From Acidobacteriaceae bacterium (GTDB lineage Bacteria > Acidobacteriota > Terriglobia > Terriglobales > Acidobacteriaceae), in NCBI GenBank assembly GCA_003168235.1, contig PMSZ01000172.1, positions 178 to 10,285 on the forward strand: DNA of 10,108 nucleotides, in the 5' to 3' direction. Below, piece by piece: positions 1-7,016 of this stretch (positions are counted from its first letter, which is position 1; each line of letters starts with the position of its first letter). Both the position numbers and the translations under genes were made by a program. The notes beneath the pieces are model-generated. The model did not search any database and was not told where the DNA came from. It saw only the letters and a program-made list of their open reading frames with translations.

Positions 1-2130
1 CAGAATGTTGAACACATCGGGATGCGCCTTTTCGATCTCGTCGAACAATACGACCGCATAAGGATGCCGCCGAACCTGCTCGGTGAGCTGTCCGCCTTCT
101 TCGTAGCCGACGTAGCCGGGAGGCGCGCCGATGAGCCGCGAAACGGCGTGCTTCTCCATGTATTCGGACATATCGATGCGAATCATGGCGCGTTCGTCGT
201 CGAAAAGAAATTCGGCCAGAGCGCGAGCGAGTTCGGTTTTTCCGACGCCGGTCGGCCCGAGAAAAATGAACGAACCAATCGGCCGCTTCGGATCGCTCAA
301 CCCCGCGCGTGAGCGGCGAATCGCATTGGCTACGCGCTCCAGCGCTTCGTCCTGGCCAATGACGCGCAGGCGCAAGCGGTCTTCCATATTGATCAGCTTC
401 TTGACTTCGCCTTCGAGCATCTTTGAAACTGGAATGCCCGTCCACTTGCTGACGATACGAGCGACATCCTCTTCGTCGACTTCTTCTTTCAACATGCGTG
501 TGGAGCGGGCGCCCGCTTTGCCGTCGCCGGCTTTTCCGGCCGCCGTTTTTCCATCAAATTCGGCGGTAATCTTGTTGAGATCTTCTTCGGTCTGCCGAAT
601 CAGCCCGTAGCGGATTTGTGCCACGCGCTCGAGATTTCCTTTGCGCTCCTCGGAGGCTTCTTCGACTTTGAGCTGCTCCAGCTTTTCTTTCAGCGCGCGG
701 GCCCTGGCGATGGTGTCTTTTTCGAGTTTCCATTTCGCCTTGAGCGCATTCGACTGTTCGCGAATTCCGGCCAGTTCTTTTTCCACGTGGGCCAGGCGTT
801 CTTTGGAATTCGAGTCATCCTCTTTCTTCAGGGCCTGTTTTTCGATTTCCAGTTGCGTGGCCCGCCGTTCCAGCTGATCGATCTCAGTCGGCATGGAATC
901 GATCTGAATGCGCAGCGAAGATGCCGCTTCGTCAATGAGGTCGATGGCTTTATCGGGGAGGAACCGGTCGGAAATGTAACGGTGCGAGAGCGTGGCGGCG
1001 GCGACAATCGCCGAATCTTTAATACGCACGCCGTGGTGCACTTCGTACTTTTCCTTGAGCCCGCGCAGAATCGCAATGGTGTCTTCGACATTCGGTTCGC
1101 CGACAAAAACAACCTGGAAGCGCCGTTCGAGCGCAGCATCTTTCTCGATGTACTTGCGATATTCGTTGAGTGTGGTGGCGCCGATGGCGCGGAGTTCCCC
1201 GCGAGCGAGCGCCGGTTTCAGCATGTTGGAAGCGTCGATCGAGCCTTCGGCAGCTCCAGCGCCGACGAGCGTATGCAACTCGTCGATAAAGAGAATGATA
1301 TTGCCTTGGGAGTCTTCGATTTCCTTCAGCACAGCCTTCAGGCGGTCTTCGAATTCGCCTCGATACTTCGCGCCCGCGAGCATCGCTCCCAGATCGAGCG
1401 CGACCACGCGCTTGTTCTTCAGCGCTTCAGGCACGTCGCCGGAGATGATGCGCTGCGCCAGACCCTCGACAATGGCCGTCTTCCCCACTCCCGGTTCACC
1501 GATCAGCACGGGATTGTTTTTTGTGCGCCGCGACAGCACTTGCACCACGCGCCGGACTTCTTCGTCGCGGCCAATGACGGGATCGAGCTTGCCGCGCCGC
1601 GCCTGCTCGGTCAGATCGCGGGCATAACGTTCGAGCGCCTGATATTTGGCTTCCGGATTCTGGTCGGTAATGCGCTGCGATCCGCGAACCGCAGTCAGCG
1701 CTTTCAGGATGGCGTCATGCGTGGCGCCGAAATGGGTGAGCAGCGCCTGCGCGGGATCGCGCTTCAGATCCGTCAACGCTAGTAGCATGTGCTCGGTCGA
1801 GACGTATTCGTCTTTGAAAGTGTCGGCTTCTTTGAACGAGCGTTCCAGAAGCTGATTGACCTGCGACGACATCGACGGCTGCTGCGGTCCAGCGGTGCCG
1901 GAGACTTTGGGCAGCTTTTCGATTTCTTTGTAGACATCGCTGAGCACGGCCTGCGGGCCGATGCCGATTTTTTCGAGCACAGGCGCGACGATGCCTTCTT
2001 TATCTTCGACCAGCGCGGCCAGCAAATGCAGAGGCATGAGCTCCGAATTGCCGTGCTCGCTGGCGAGCTCGTTCGCACGCTGGATGGCTTCCTGCGCCTT
2101 TACGGTGAATTTGTCCCAACGGATTGCCAT
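1..2130 (-). CDS. clpB: ATP-dependent disaggregase ClpB (3' end beyond left edge)
   Basis: Hexameric AAA+ chaperone of the cytoplasm that threads aggregated proteins through its pore and works with DnaK. The 710 visible residues show, in order: Clp N domain (about 1-150); first ATPase domain with Walker A GEPGVGKT (211-218), pore loop KYRGEF (255-260), Walker B ILFIDELHTLVG (279-290) and arginine fingers R336/R337; a long charged coiled-coil middle domain (about 411-535), which separates ClpB from ClpA/ClpC; then the second ATPase domain with WTGIPV (563-568), Walker A GPTGVGKT (625-632), pore loop GYVGYEEGG (672-680) and Walker B VVLFDEIEKAHPDV (693-706). About 150-170 C-terminal residues are missing at the window edge. 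The ATG at 2130 is preceded by GAGGAG seven bases upstream and begins the expected N-terminal sequence MAIRWDKFTVKAQEA. A Gly/Ala/Lys-rich stretch (about 526-542) lies between middle domain and second ATPase. No CIRCE operator was found upstream. Identity is secure. Confidence 0.97.
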   Translation of the reverse strand, partial: MAIRWDKFTVKAQEAIQRANELASEHGNSELMPLHLLAALVEDKEGIVAPVLEKIGIGPQAVLSDVYKEIEKLPKVSGTAGPQQPSMSSQVNQLLERSFKEADTFKDEYVSTEHMLLALTDLKRDPAQALLTHFGATHDAILKALTAVRGSQRITDQNPEAKYQALERYARDLTEQARRGKLDPVIGRDEEVRRVVQVLSRRTKNNPVLIGEPGVGKTAIVEGLAQRIISGDVPEALKNKRVVALDLGAMLAGAKYRGEFEDRLKAVLKEIEDSQGNIILFIDELHTLVGAGAAEGSIDASNMLKPALARGELRAIGATTLNEYRKYIEKDAALERRFQVVFVGEPNVEDTIAILRGLKEKYEVHHGVRIKDSAIVAAATLSHRYISDRFLPDKAIDLIDEAASSLRIQIDSMPTEIDQLERRATQLEIEKQALKKEDDSNSKERLAHVEKELAGIREQSNALKAKWKLEKDTIARARALKEKLEQLKVEEASEERKGNLERVAQIRYGLIRQTEEDLNKITAEFDGKTAAGKAGDGKAGARSTRMLKEEVDEEDVARIVSKWTGIPVSKMLEGEVKKLINMEDRLRLRVIGQDEALERVANAIRRSRAGLSDPKRPIGSFIFLGPTGVGKTELARALAEFLFDDERAMIRIDMSEYMEKHAVSRLIGAPPGYVGYEEGGQLTEQVRRHPYAVVLFDEIEKAHPDVFNIL

Positions 2131-2136
2131 GGGTTT

Positions 2137-2164
2137 GCTCCTCGCGCCACTCAAGAGCGTGGCG
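2137..2164 (-). promoter_or_regulatory. clpB ribosome-binding site and leader hairpin
   Basis: Read on the minus strand, a 6-bp stem CGCCAC/GTGGCG (2159-2164 with 2145-2150) sits immediately before the clpB Shine-Dalgarno GAGGAG. The hairpin loop contains GCTCTT (2153-2158), which could alternatively pair with AGGAGC (2137-2142), the ribosome-binding site itself, using one G-U pair. The hairpin and the alternative pairing are seen in the sequence. A role in temperature-dependent translation of this heat-shock gene is only a guess. Confidence 0.3.
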
Positions 2165-2167
2165 GGC

Positions 2168-2270
2168 ATTTTGTAATTTTGTAATCGGGTAATTTCGTAA
2201 TTTGAATCTTGGCGCTAGCCTTACAAATTACGAGCAAATTACAAGATACCCGATCGCCAAATTACAATTT
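2168..2270. repeat. AT-rich GTAAT octamer repeat forming a long imperfect inverted repeat
   Basis: The left part (2173-2204) is four consecutive 8-bp units, each starting GTAAT (at 2173, 2181, 2189 and 2197). The right part carries three CAAATTAC copies (2224-2231, 2235-2242, 2258-2265), the reverse complement of the last left unit. Exact matching arm segments include TTGTAATTT (2171-2179) with AAATTACAA (2259-2267), ATCGGGTA (2184-2191) with TACCCGAT (2247-2254), and CGTAATTTG (2196-2204) with CAAATTACG (2224-2232). Transcript from either strand could fold into a long hairpin of roughly 36-bp arms with mismatches. It fills the gap between the rlmI stop and the clpB leader, so it may end rlmI transcription, shape clpB expression, or be a copy of a dispersed repeat. 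The function is unknown. Confidence 0.75.
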
Positions 2271-2280
2271 ATTTCTTTTT

Positions 2281-3540
2281 TCAATTACTCATATACAGCA
2301 TCACGCACTTCAGGTAGCTGGTTTCCGGCACATTCAGCAGAATTGGATGGTCCTTGGCCGCGCCGCGGTTTTCGATTACGCGCAGGTCTTTGTGGGCGTC
2401 GCGGGCGGCATCGGCAACTACTCCCATGAAGTCGGCGGCGCTGACGTGGAACGAGCAGGAACAGGTCACGAGAATACCTCCTGGCCGCAGCATTTTCAGG
2501 GCACGCAGGTTGAGCTCTTTGTAGCCGCGCAGCGCCTTTTCCAGGTCGCGCTTCGATTTAGCGAATGCCGGCGGATCAAGGACGATGGTGTCGTAGTGGC
2601 GATCCGCAGCGGAATACTCGCGTAGCAGGTCGAAGGCGTTGGCCTCGATCCATTCCATTTCGCGGCCGTTGAGCGCGGCGTTTTTCTCCGCCATTTCGAG
2701 CGCGGGGCGCGAACTGTCAACCCCGATGACGCTCGAACACTTTGCGGAGGGGTCGAGGGCCAGATGCAGCGCGAAGCCTCCATGATAGCAGAAAACGTCG
2801 AGCGCTTCGCCGTGCGCGTAGCGGGCAGCCGCGGCATAGTTTTCGCGCTGGTCGAGAAATGCTCCGGTCTTCTGGCCTTCGAGACCGTCATAATGAAAGC
2901 GGATTCCGTTCATGTTGATCACCGTCGAGGTCTTGTCGCCGAAAAGCGGTCCCGACGGGCGCGGCGGCAGTTGCTCCAGGTCGCGAATGCGCGGATCGAC
3001 ACGCTCGATTATTCCGGCTGGTATTCCCGCCGGCATGAGCGCGCCTTCTTTCCGCAGTGTCTGCACAATCGCTTCGCGGGCCGGCGCGGAGTCCATGGCT
3101 TGCGTCAGGATCTGCACGGATAGAACGTCGTTATAGCGGTCAACGATCAGGCCGGGCAGAAAGTCGGCCTCGCTGAAGACGACGCGGTAAGCGTCGGTGT
3201 TGGTAACGAACTCCTTCCGGTAAGCGACAGCGGCGTGAATACGCTCGGCGATCAACGCGGGCAGATCGGCGACCGATCCGTGGGAGATCATCCGAATCGC
3301 GATCTGCGAGGAAGAGCTGTAGAGCGCGGTGCCGAGGAATTTTCCGCGCTCGCCTTTTTCATGGGCTTCGAAAACGCGGACCATCGCGCCTGGCAGAATG
3401 TCCTTTTGTGCGTTTTTTTCTATGATGAGATCCGATCGATAGGCCCACGGATGGCGGCCTTGCAGGCGGGCGACTCCGCGGGGGGAAAGTCTTACGGAAA
3501 GCTGCGCGTGCTTCGCAGAGGAGGCAGATGGTTTCGGCAT
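2281..3540 (-). CDS. rlmI: RlmI-type class I SAM-dependent 23S rRNA (cytosine-5) methyltransferase
   Basis: Predicted cytoplasmic methyltransferase that places a methyl group on C5 of a 23S rRNA cytosine (C1962 in E. coli RlmI). The 419 residues match the family in length. An N-terminal PUA-like RNA-binding domain (about 12-90, with GRHPWAYRSDL at 28-38) is followed by the linker signature GQKTGAFLDQREN (222-234), SAM motif I DVFCYHGGFALH (248-259), acidic ribose-binding loop GVDSS (273-277), motif LDPPAF (321-326) and TCSCS (359-363), which holds the presumed catalytic cysteine. It ends with KCVML near the C-terminus, as usual. The start at 3540 gives the expected N-terminus, but no Shine-Dalgarno sequence precedes it. 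A TATCAT hexamer at 3553-3558 on the minus strand would give a very short leader. Family membership is firm; the exact rRNA position modified is inferred from homology. Confidence 0.9.
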   Translation of the reverse strand: MPKPSASSAKHAQLSVRLSPRGVARLQGRHPWAYRSDLIIEKNAQKDILPGAMVRVFEAHEKGERGKFLGTALYSSSSQIAIRMISHGSVADLPALIAERIHAAVAYRKEFVTNTDAYRVVFSEADFLPGLIVDRYNDVLSVQILTQAMDSAPAREAIVQTLRKEGALMPAGIPAGIIERVDPRIRDLEQLPPRPSGPLFGDKTSTVINMNGIRFHYDGLEGQKTGAFLDQRENYAAAARYAHGEALDVFCYHGGFALHLALDPSAKCSSVIGVDSSRPALEMAEKNAALNGREMEWIEANAFDLLREYSAADRHYDTIVLDPPAFAKSKRDLEKALRGYKELNLRALKMLRPGGILVTCSCSFHVSAADFMGVVADAARDAHKDLRVIENRGAAKDHPILLNVPETSYLKCVMLYMSN

Positions 3541-3632
3541 AGATATGGATAAATGATAACCGCTGGTATGGGGTAAATTGCAGACGCCAACACCGTGGCT
3601 GCTGTCTTCATGAGACTTCGGGTACGAAGCTT

Positions 3633-4847
3633 CTAGGCGCGGACCATGATTCCGTCCAGATTCCGTTTGCGCGAATCTTTTCCCAAGGCTGGCATCGCTC
3701 CCACGCTAGCCGTCACCGCGCCGGTCATGACTTTGCGCCATGCGGTCTGGAATTGATCCATTTCCGGCGCAGTCCCGATGGTGACCCGTGTGTAGGTCGG
3801 CATCACGGGCCAGATTCGGCCGACGAAAACATTTTGTTTGGCCATGGCATCGATCACCGCCTTCGCCGGTCGCTTCGTATCGAGCATGAAGAAGTTCGCT
3901 TCGGAGGGAATATAGGAGTATTGATTGCGGTCGAGCCACGCAAAGACTTCGCTGCGGACGGTCGCATTGATGCGCTTGCGCTCGGGCACCAGTTGCGCAT
4001 CTTTCAGGCTGGCGGTTGCGGCAACCAGCGCCGTGATCGGCATGGCATTCCATCCAGCATAGTTTTCGAGTTTCTCCAGCAAGTAAGGACGGCCAAATAC
4101 CGCGCCGCAGCGGAGACCGGCCATACCGTAAATTTTCGAGAACGTGCGCAGCACCAACACATCTTTGCCGGCCTTAACTAGATCGATCACCGAAGGCGCG
4201 TCGCAAAAATGAATGTAGGCCTCGTCAACCAGCACGATCGAATCCTTGGGCTTATTTTCGACCAGGTATTCGATATCGGAATGACTGGTCAGCGTTCCAG
4301 TCGGGTTGTTCGGCGTGCAAATGTAGAACACTCCCGCATCGGGAGCCGCCGCCAGCATGGCCCTCACATCGTGGGCGTAGGTTTTTGTCACGGGAACCTT
4401 CACGACCTTCGCGCCCACAGCAGCGGCATTGAACATGCCGGCTTCGTATCCGGGATCGGCGGTTACGTAACTGCGCTGCGGCGAACAGAACACGGACACG
4501 GTGTGATGCAGCGGCTCGCTCGATCCGGGATAGACGCGGACCTGCTCCACTTTCAGACCTTCGATCTCGGCCAGCGTTTTGACCAGATCGTCGGTCAGCC
4601 AGTCGGAATAGCGTCCGCCTTGCGCGACGATGGCGGCGGCCGCTTCGCGCGCGGAAGCGCTTGGCCCCAGAGGATTTTCGTTGGCGTCGATCCGGACCGC
4701 ATCTTTCGGAACGCTGTGCAGGCGCGCGTGCGCCAACATCGGCTCGGTGATAATGCGCATGGCGAGCGCGGCCGATGTCGCGGCCGACAGGCTGAGAAAC
4801 GAACGGCGGGATGGGGAAGGAACGCTGAAATCATTGTCGGTGGCCAT
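3633..4847 (-). CDS. Histidinol-phosphate-type PLP aminotransferase with Tat signal
   Basis: Fold-type I PLP-dependent aminotransferase related to HisC. Visible family motifs are DANENPLGPS (54-63), the phosphate-binding region PGSSEP (107-112), DPGYEAG (131-137), TPNNPTGT (178-185), VDEAYIHF (207-214), the PLP-binding lysine K238 in TFSKIYGMAGLR (235-246), and RVTIGT (354-359), whose Arg would bind the substrate carboxylate. The unusual part is the N-terminus: SRRSFLSL (13-20), a hydrophobic stretch (18-30) and AHA at 39-41 form a good twin-arginine signal, implying export of the folded holoenzyme. The start is supported by GAGGT five bases upstream of the ATG. About 25 residues follow the usual C-terminal end. 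No his genes are nearby, so a role in histidine synthesis is doubtful; the real amino donor and acceptor are unknown. It is transcribed away from the secreted-protein gene at 4999. Confidence 0.88.
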   Translation of the reverse strand: MATDNDFSVPSPSRRSFLSLSAATSAALAMRIITEPMLAHARLHSVPKDAVRIDANENPLGPSASAREAAAAIVAQGGRYSDWLTDDLVKTLAEIEGLKVEQVRVYPGSSEPLHHTVSVFCSPQRSYVTADPGYEAGMFNAAAVGAKVVKVPVTKTYAHDVRAMLAAAPDAGVFYICTPNNPTGTLTSHSDIEYLVENKPKDSIVLVDEAYIHFCDAPSVIDLVKAGKDVLVLRTFSKIYGMAGLRCGAVFGRPYLLEKLENYAGWNAMPITALVAATASLKDAQLVPERKRINATVRSEVFAWLDRNQYSYIPSEANFFMLDTKRPAKAVIDAMAKQNVFVGRIWPVMPTYTRVTIGTAPEMDQFQTAWRKVMTGAVTASVGAMPALGKDSRKRNLDGIMVRA

Positions 4848-4987
4848 TGCTTACCTCACATTGCTTAGGTCTTCGCCGCAATCTTACCGCAAAATCAGCA
4901 TCTTCGACTCGCCGCGCGCAGGACTAACCGGTCTCCGCCCATGCACGCTGCTTTTGTGGTAACCTTCCCGCCTCGACTGATTGCCCC

Positions 4988-4992
4988 GGAGG
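4988..4992 (+). promoter_or_regulatory. Shine-Dalgarno fixing a GTG start
   Basis: GGAGG lies six bases before the GTG at 4999. It selects that GTG over the in-frame TTG at 4981, which has no comparable site and would put arginine- and proline-rich residues before the signal peptide. Confidence 0.7.
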
Positions 4993-4998
4993 CCCTTC

Positions 4999-5640
4999 GT
5001 GAAACGTTCACTTCTCGCCGCTACGATTTTGACTTGTATCGTCCTCGCCATTGCTGTGATTCTTCCCGCCGCCGTGACCGTTCAGGCCGGCAACGACAAG
5101 ACCGCGAACCCGGCGGATGCCGCTCTGAGCAAGGGCGCTCTGAGTCAGGCCGACTTGAGCAAAGCTGAAGCTTATTGTGTTAAGAAGGGCGGCGAAGTCA
5201 ACGATCGCGATCCTTATTACAACACGAATGGCGACGAGCAGGATTGGCTCCGGCTTTCGGGCTGGCGCCAGTTTTGCAAGTTCAAGTCGAACAAAGACGG
5301 GTCGCGCATCTACGTCGAACTTTCGACGCTCTATACAGAAAAGCCCACACTGGCCGCGCTCGCCTATTACGCGGAGGTCCCAATCACGGGCAGTTGTAAC
5401 GGCAATCCGGCCTCGTGCTATTGCTCACAGCTGGGCGGCAGCGATCTTTTCGGTGGCATCAATGCTGCTGGCGGAGGATGGGTCAAGAAATCCGATCCCG
5501 ACGACATCGTGCTCGAAGCCTGCATTTTCCCCGACATGTCGACGATCGATTCCTGGGGACTTACATATCACTCTGTCGGAATCATTCGCGGCAAGAACCT
5601 GGACAACGCGCTGCGTTATAAGAACCCGTATGGACAGTGA
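4999..5640 (+). CDS. Secreted cysteine-rich protein with duplicated DUF333-like module
   Basis: Predicted exported protein of 213 residues, function unknown. A Sec signal peptide is clear: MKR, a long hydrophobic core (about 4-28), and VQA ending at residue 30 as the likely cleavage site. The mature part has six cysteines. Two segments share a layout: Y59-C60-x3-GG with a second cysteine at C93 in FCKF, and Y141-C142-x3-GG with a second cysteine at C175 in CIFPD. The Cys-Cys distance is 33 residues in both, suggesting an internal duplication. C133 and C140 lie between them, so three disulfides are possible. The YC-x3-GG ... CIFPD ... DSW pattern resembles the small DUF333 (hemolysin-like) periplasmic family, but this is a resemblance by eye. 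The GTG start is chosen from the GGAGG at 4988. It is divergent from the Tat aminotransferase (151-bp gap) and convergent with the MFS gene (46-bp gap). Confidence 0.8.
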   Translation: MKRSLLAATILTCIVLAIAVILPAAVTVQAGNDKTANPADAALSKGALSQADLSKAEAYCVKKGGEVNDRDPYYNTNGDEQDWLRLSGWRQFCKFKSNKDGSRIYVELSTLYTEKPTLAALAYYAEVPITGSCNGNPASCYCSQLGGSDLFGGINAAGGGWVKKSDPDDIVLEACIFPDMSTIDSWGLTYHSVGIIRGKNLDNALRYKNPYGQ

Positions 5641-5686
5641 CCAGCAACTGCACTCGTAAGGGAGAACCAGCTAAGGTAACGAACCG

Positions 5687-6964
5687 TCACGGGGAAGGAA
5701 CATGCGCTTTAGCCGGCTTCCGCCGGCGCCAGTGCTCCATCGTTGTCTTGACTCTTGTTTTCATCTTTTTTCTGTCTTTCGCAACCACCCAGGCGATGCC
5801 CAATGAAATCAGGATCAACAGCGAAGCCAGATACCATGGCGCTCCGGGTAAATGGTGCTGCGGCGCGATGAAGTATGCAAAGGTAAGCGAAAACAATCCC
5901 GGCCCGATCAGCATGCCCACACCGCGCAGTGATGCCAGAGCGCCCTGCAGTTCTCCCTGCTCAAAGGGTGATACATGTTCCGTCATCAGCGACTGCGACG
6001 TGGAGCCGGCCAACGACCAGTAGGCGTTGATCGGAATCGCCACCAGAAAGACCACGGGCGACGGCCAACCGAACAGGGCAAATCCCAGTGCCGCGCACGC
6101 CAGGCCCGTGAGCAGAGTGCGCCGTTCTCCGAGCCGCGCGACGATCGGACCGACGGAGGCGTAAGCCACCATGGAAGTAACGCCGACCAGGGCGAGTGAA
6201 ATTCCGATCATGCGTGGGTTCCATGCATAGCGATAAATCACGTAGAGGACGAACACGGTCACATAGACTTCGTGGGCCACGTATCCCAGAAAATTCACCG
6301 TAGCTAAGCCGAGCAAATCGGCGTGCGAGCGCAGCAACCGCAACGCGCCCACCGGATTCGCATTCTTCCATTGCAGTCGCGGCTGGCGCCGCTCGGGAGG
6401 CAGCGACTCGGGCAGCACGAACACGCCGTAGCAGAAGTTCAGCAGGCTGCCCACGCCCGCGACCCAGAACGGCAACCGGGGATTGTGGTTTCCGAGCCAG
6501 CCGCCAACGGCAGGGCCAAGAATAAAGCCGGCTCCAAAAGCCGCGCCGAGCATGCCAAATGCCTTGGAGCGCTTTTCGGGAGCGGTGACGTCGCTGATGT
6601 AGGCGGTCGCAGTCGGAATGCTGGCCGAGGTTATCCCAGACAGTACGCGCCCCAGAAACAGCCAGCCGATCGAAGGCGCGATGGCCATTACGAAGTAATC
6701 GAGCGCCAGGCCGAAATTCGAAAGCAATACCACTGGCCGGCGACCGAAGCGGTCTGAGAGCAGGCCCAGCACCGGGGCAAAAACAAACTGCATCAAGGCC
6801 CAGGTGGTGGTGAACATGCCGATGTATTCCGAGGCGCGCGCCGTGTTGCCGTTAAGAAAATCGGAGATCAGCTTGGGCAGCAGCGGCGCAACCATGCCGA
6901 ACGACAGCATATCGAGCAGGACGGTAATGAAGATAAAACCCAGAGCAGCGCGACGATTAGACAT
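5687..6964 (-). CDS. TetA-like MFS drug/proton antiporter (DHA1 type)
   Basis: Inner-membrane exporter of the major facilitator superfamily, 425 residues, consistent with 12 transmembrane helices. Features typical of the TetA branch are LLDMLSFGMVAPLLP in helix 1 (16-30), motif A GLLSDRFGRRP (67-77) between helices 2 and 3, GRVLSGITSAS (105-115) in helix 4, AYISDVT (121-127), and the antiporter-type motif C region around GFILGPAVGG (146-155). A soluble central loop falls at about 185-215. The C-terminus is strongly basic. The ATG at 6964 is preferred because GGAG precedes it by seven bases and the protein then begins like its family; the open frame extends to 7069, but that would add 35 non-family residues. 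The substrate cannot be told from sequence, and tetracycline resistance should not be assumed. A palindrome at 7025-7044 suggests repression by a regulator not present in this window. Confidence 0.88.
   Translation of the reverse strand: MSNRRAALGFIFITVLLDMLSFGMVAPLLPKLISDFLNGNTARASEYIGMFTTTWALMQFVFAPVLGLLSDRFGRRPVVLLSNFGLALDYFVMAIAPSIGWLFLGRVLSGITSASIPTATAYISDVTAPEKRSKAFGMLGAAFGAGFILGPAVGGWLGNHNPRLPFWVAGVGSLLNFCYGVFVLPESLPPERRQPRLQWKNANPVGALRLLRSHADLLGLATVNFLGYVAHEVYVTVFVLYVIYRYAWNPRMIGISLALVGVTSMVAYASVGPIVARLGERRTLLTGLACAALGFALFGWPSPVVFLVAIPINAYWSLAGSTSQSLMTEHVSPFEQGELQGALASLRGVGMLIGPGLFSLTFAYFIAPQHHLPGAPWYLASLLILISLGIAWVVAKDRKKMKTRVKTTMEHWRRRKPAKAHVPSP
5712..5727 (-). terminator. GC-rich hairpin at the 3' end of the MFS gene
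   Basis: Two GCCGGC copies separated by four bases form a perfect 6-bp stem. On the minus strand the loop is GGAA, a GNRA-type tetraloop that would make it stable. It lies inside the last codons of the MFS gene, about 23 bases before its stop, and has no U-tract, so it is not a canonical intrinsic terminator. It could stabilise or end transcripts between the convergent genes, or be chance in a GC-rich region. Confidence 0.3.
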
Positions 6965-7016
6965 GACAACTCTCCGCTTCGGATGGCGCAGAATGACCGG
7001 AAAGTGAATCGCTTCA

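Noticed and set aside
616..1782. A 388-residue open frame on the plus strand opposite clpB
   Set aside because: It is antisense to strongly conserved ClpB motifs (both Walker boxes of the first ATPase, pore loop, middle domain), shows no recognisable domain, and is explained by the GC-rich codon bias of the real gene.
2173..2204. CRISPR-like array from the repeated GTAAT units
   Set aside because: Units are 8 bp with no spacers of constant 30-40 bp length, and no cas genes are present.
2131..2280. CIRCE (HrcA) operator or sigma-32 promoter before clpB
   Set aside because: No TTAGCACTC-n9-GAGTGCTAA match and no convincing CTTGAAA/CCCCAT pair were found; the only strong signals are the repeat and the leader hairpin.
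2209..2625. Plus-strand open frames (to 2625 and 2429) starting within the AT-rich repeat
   Set aside because: They run antisense into the conserved C-terminal part of RlmI and start inside the repeat with no ribosome-binding site.
3610..3632. Small hairpin CTTCG-GGTA-CGAAG after the aminotransferase stop as a terminator
   Set aside because: Only a 5-bp stem and no following U-tract on the minus strand, so it is too weak to call.
4209..4868. A 219-residue plus-strand open frame opposite the aminotransferase
   Set aside because: Antisense to conserved aminotransferase motifs, with low-complexity composition typical of a shadow frame.
4981..4998. TTG start for the secreted protein
   Set aside because: The GTG at 4999 has GGAGG at proper spacing and gives a standard signal peptide beginning MKR.
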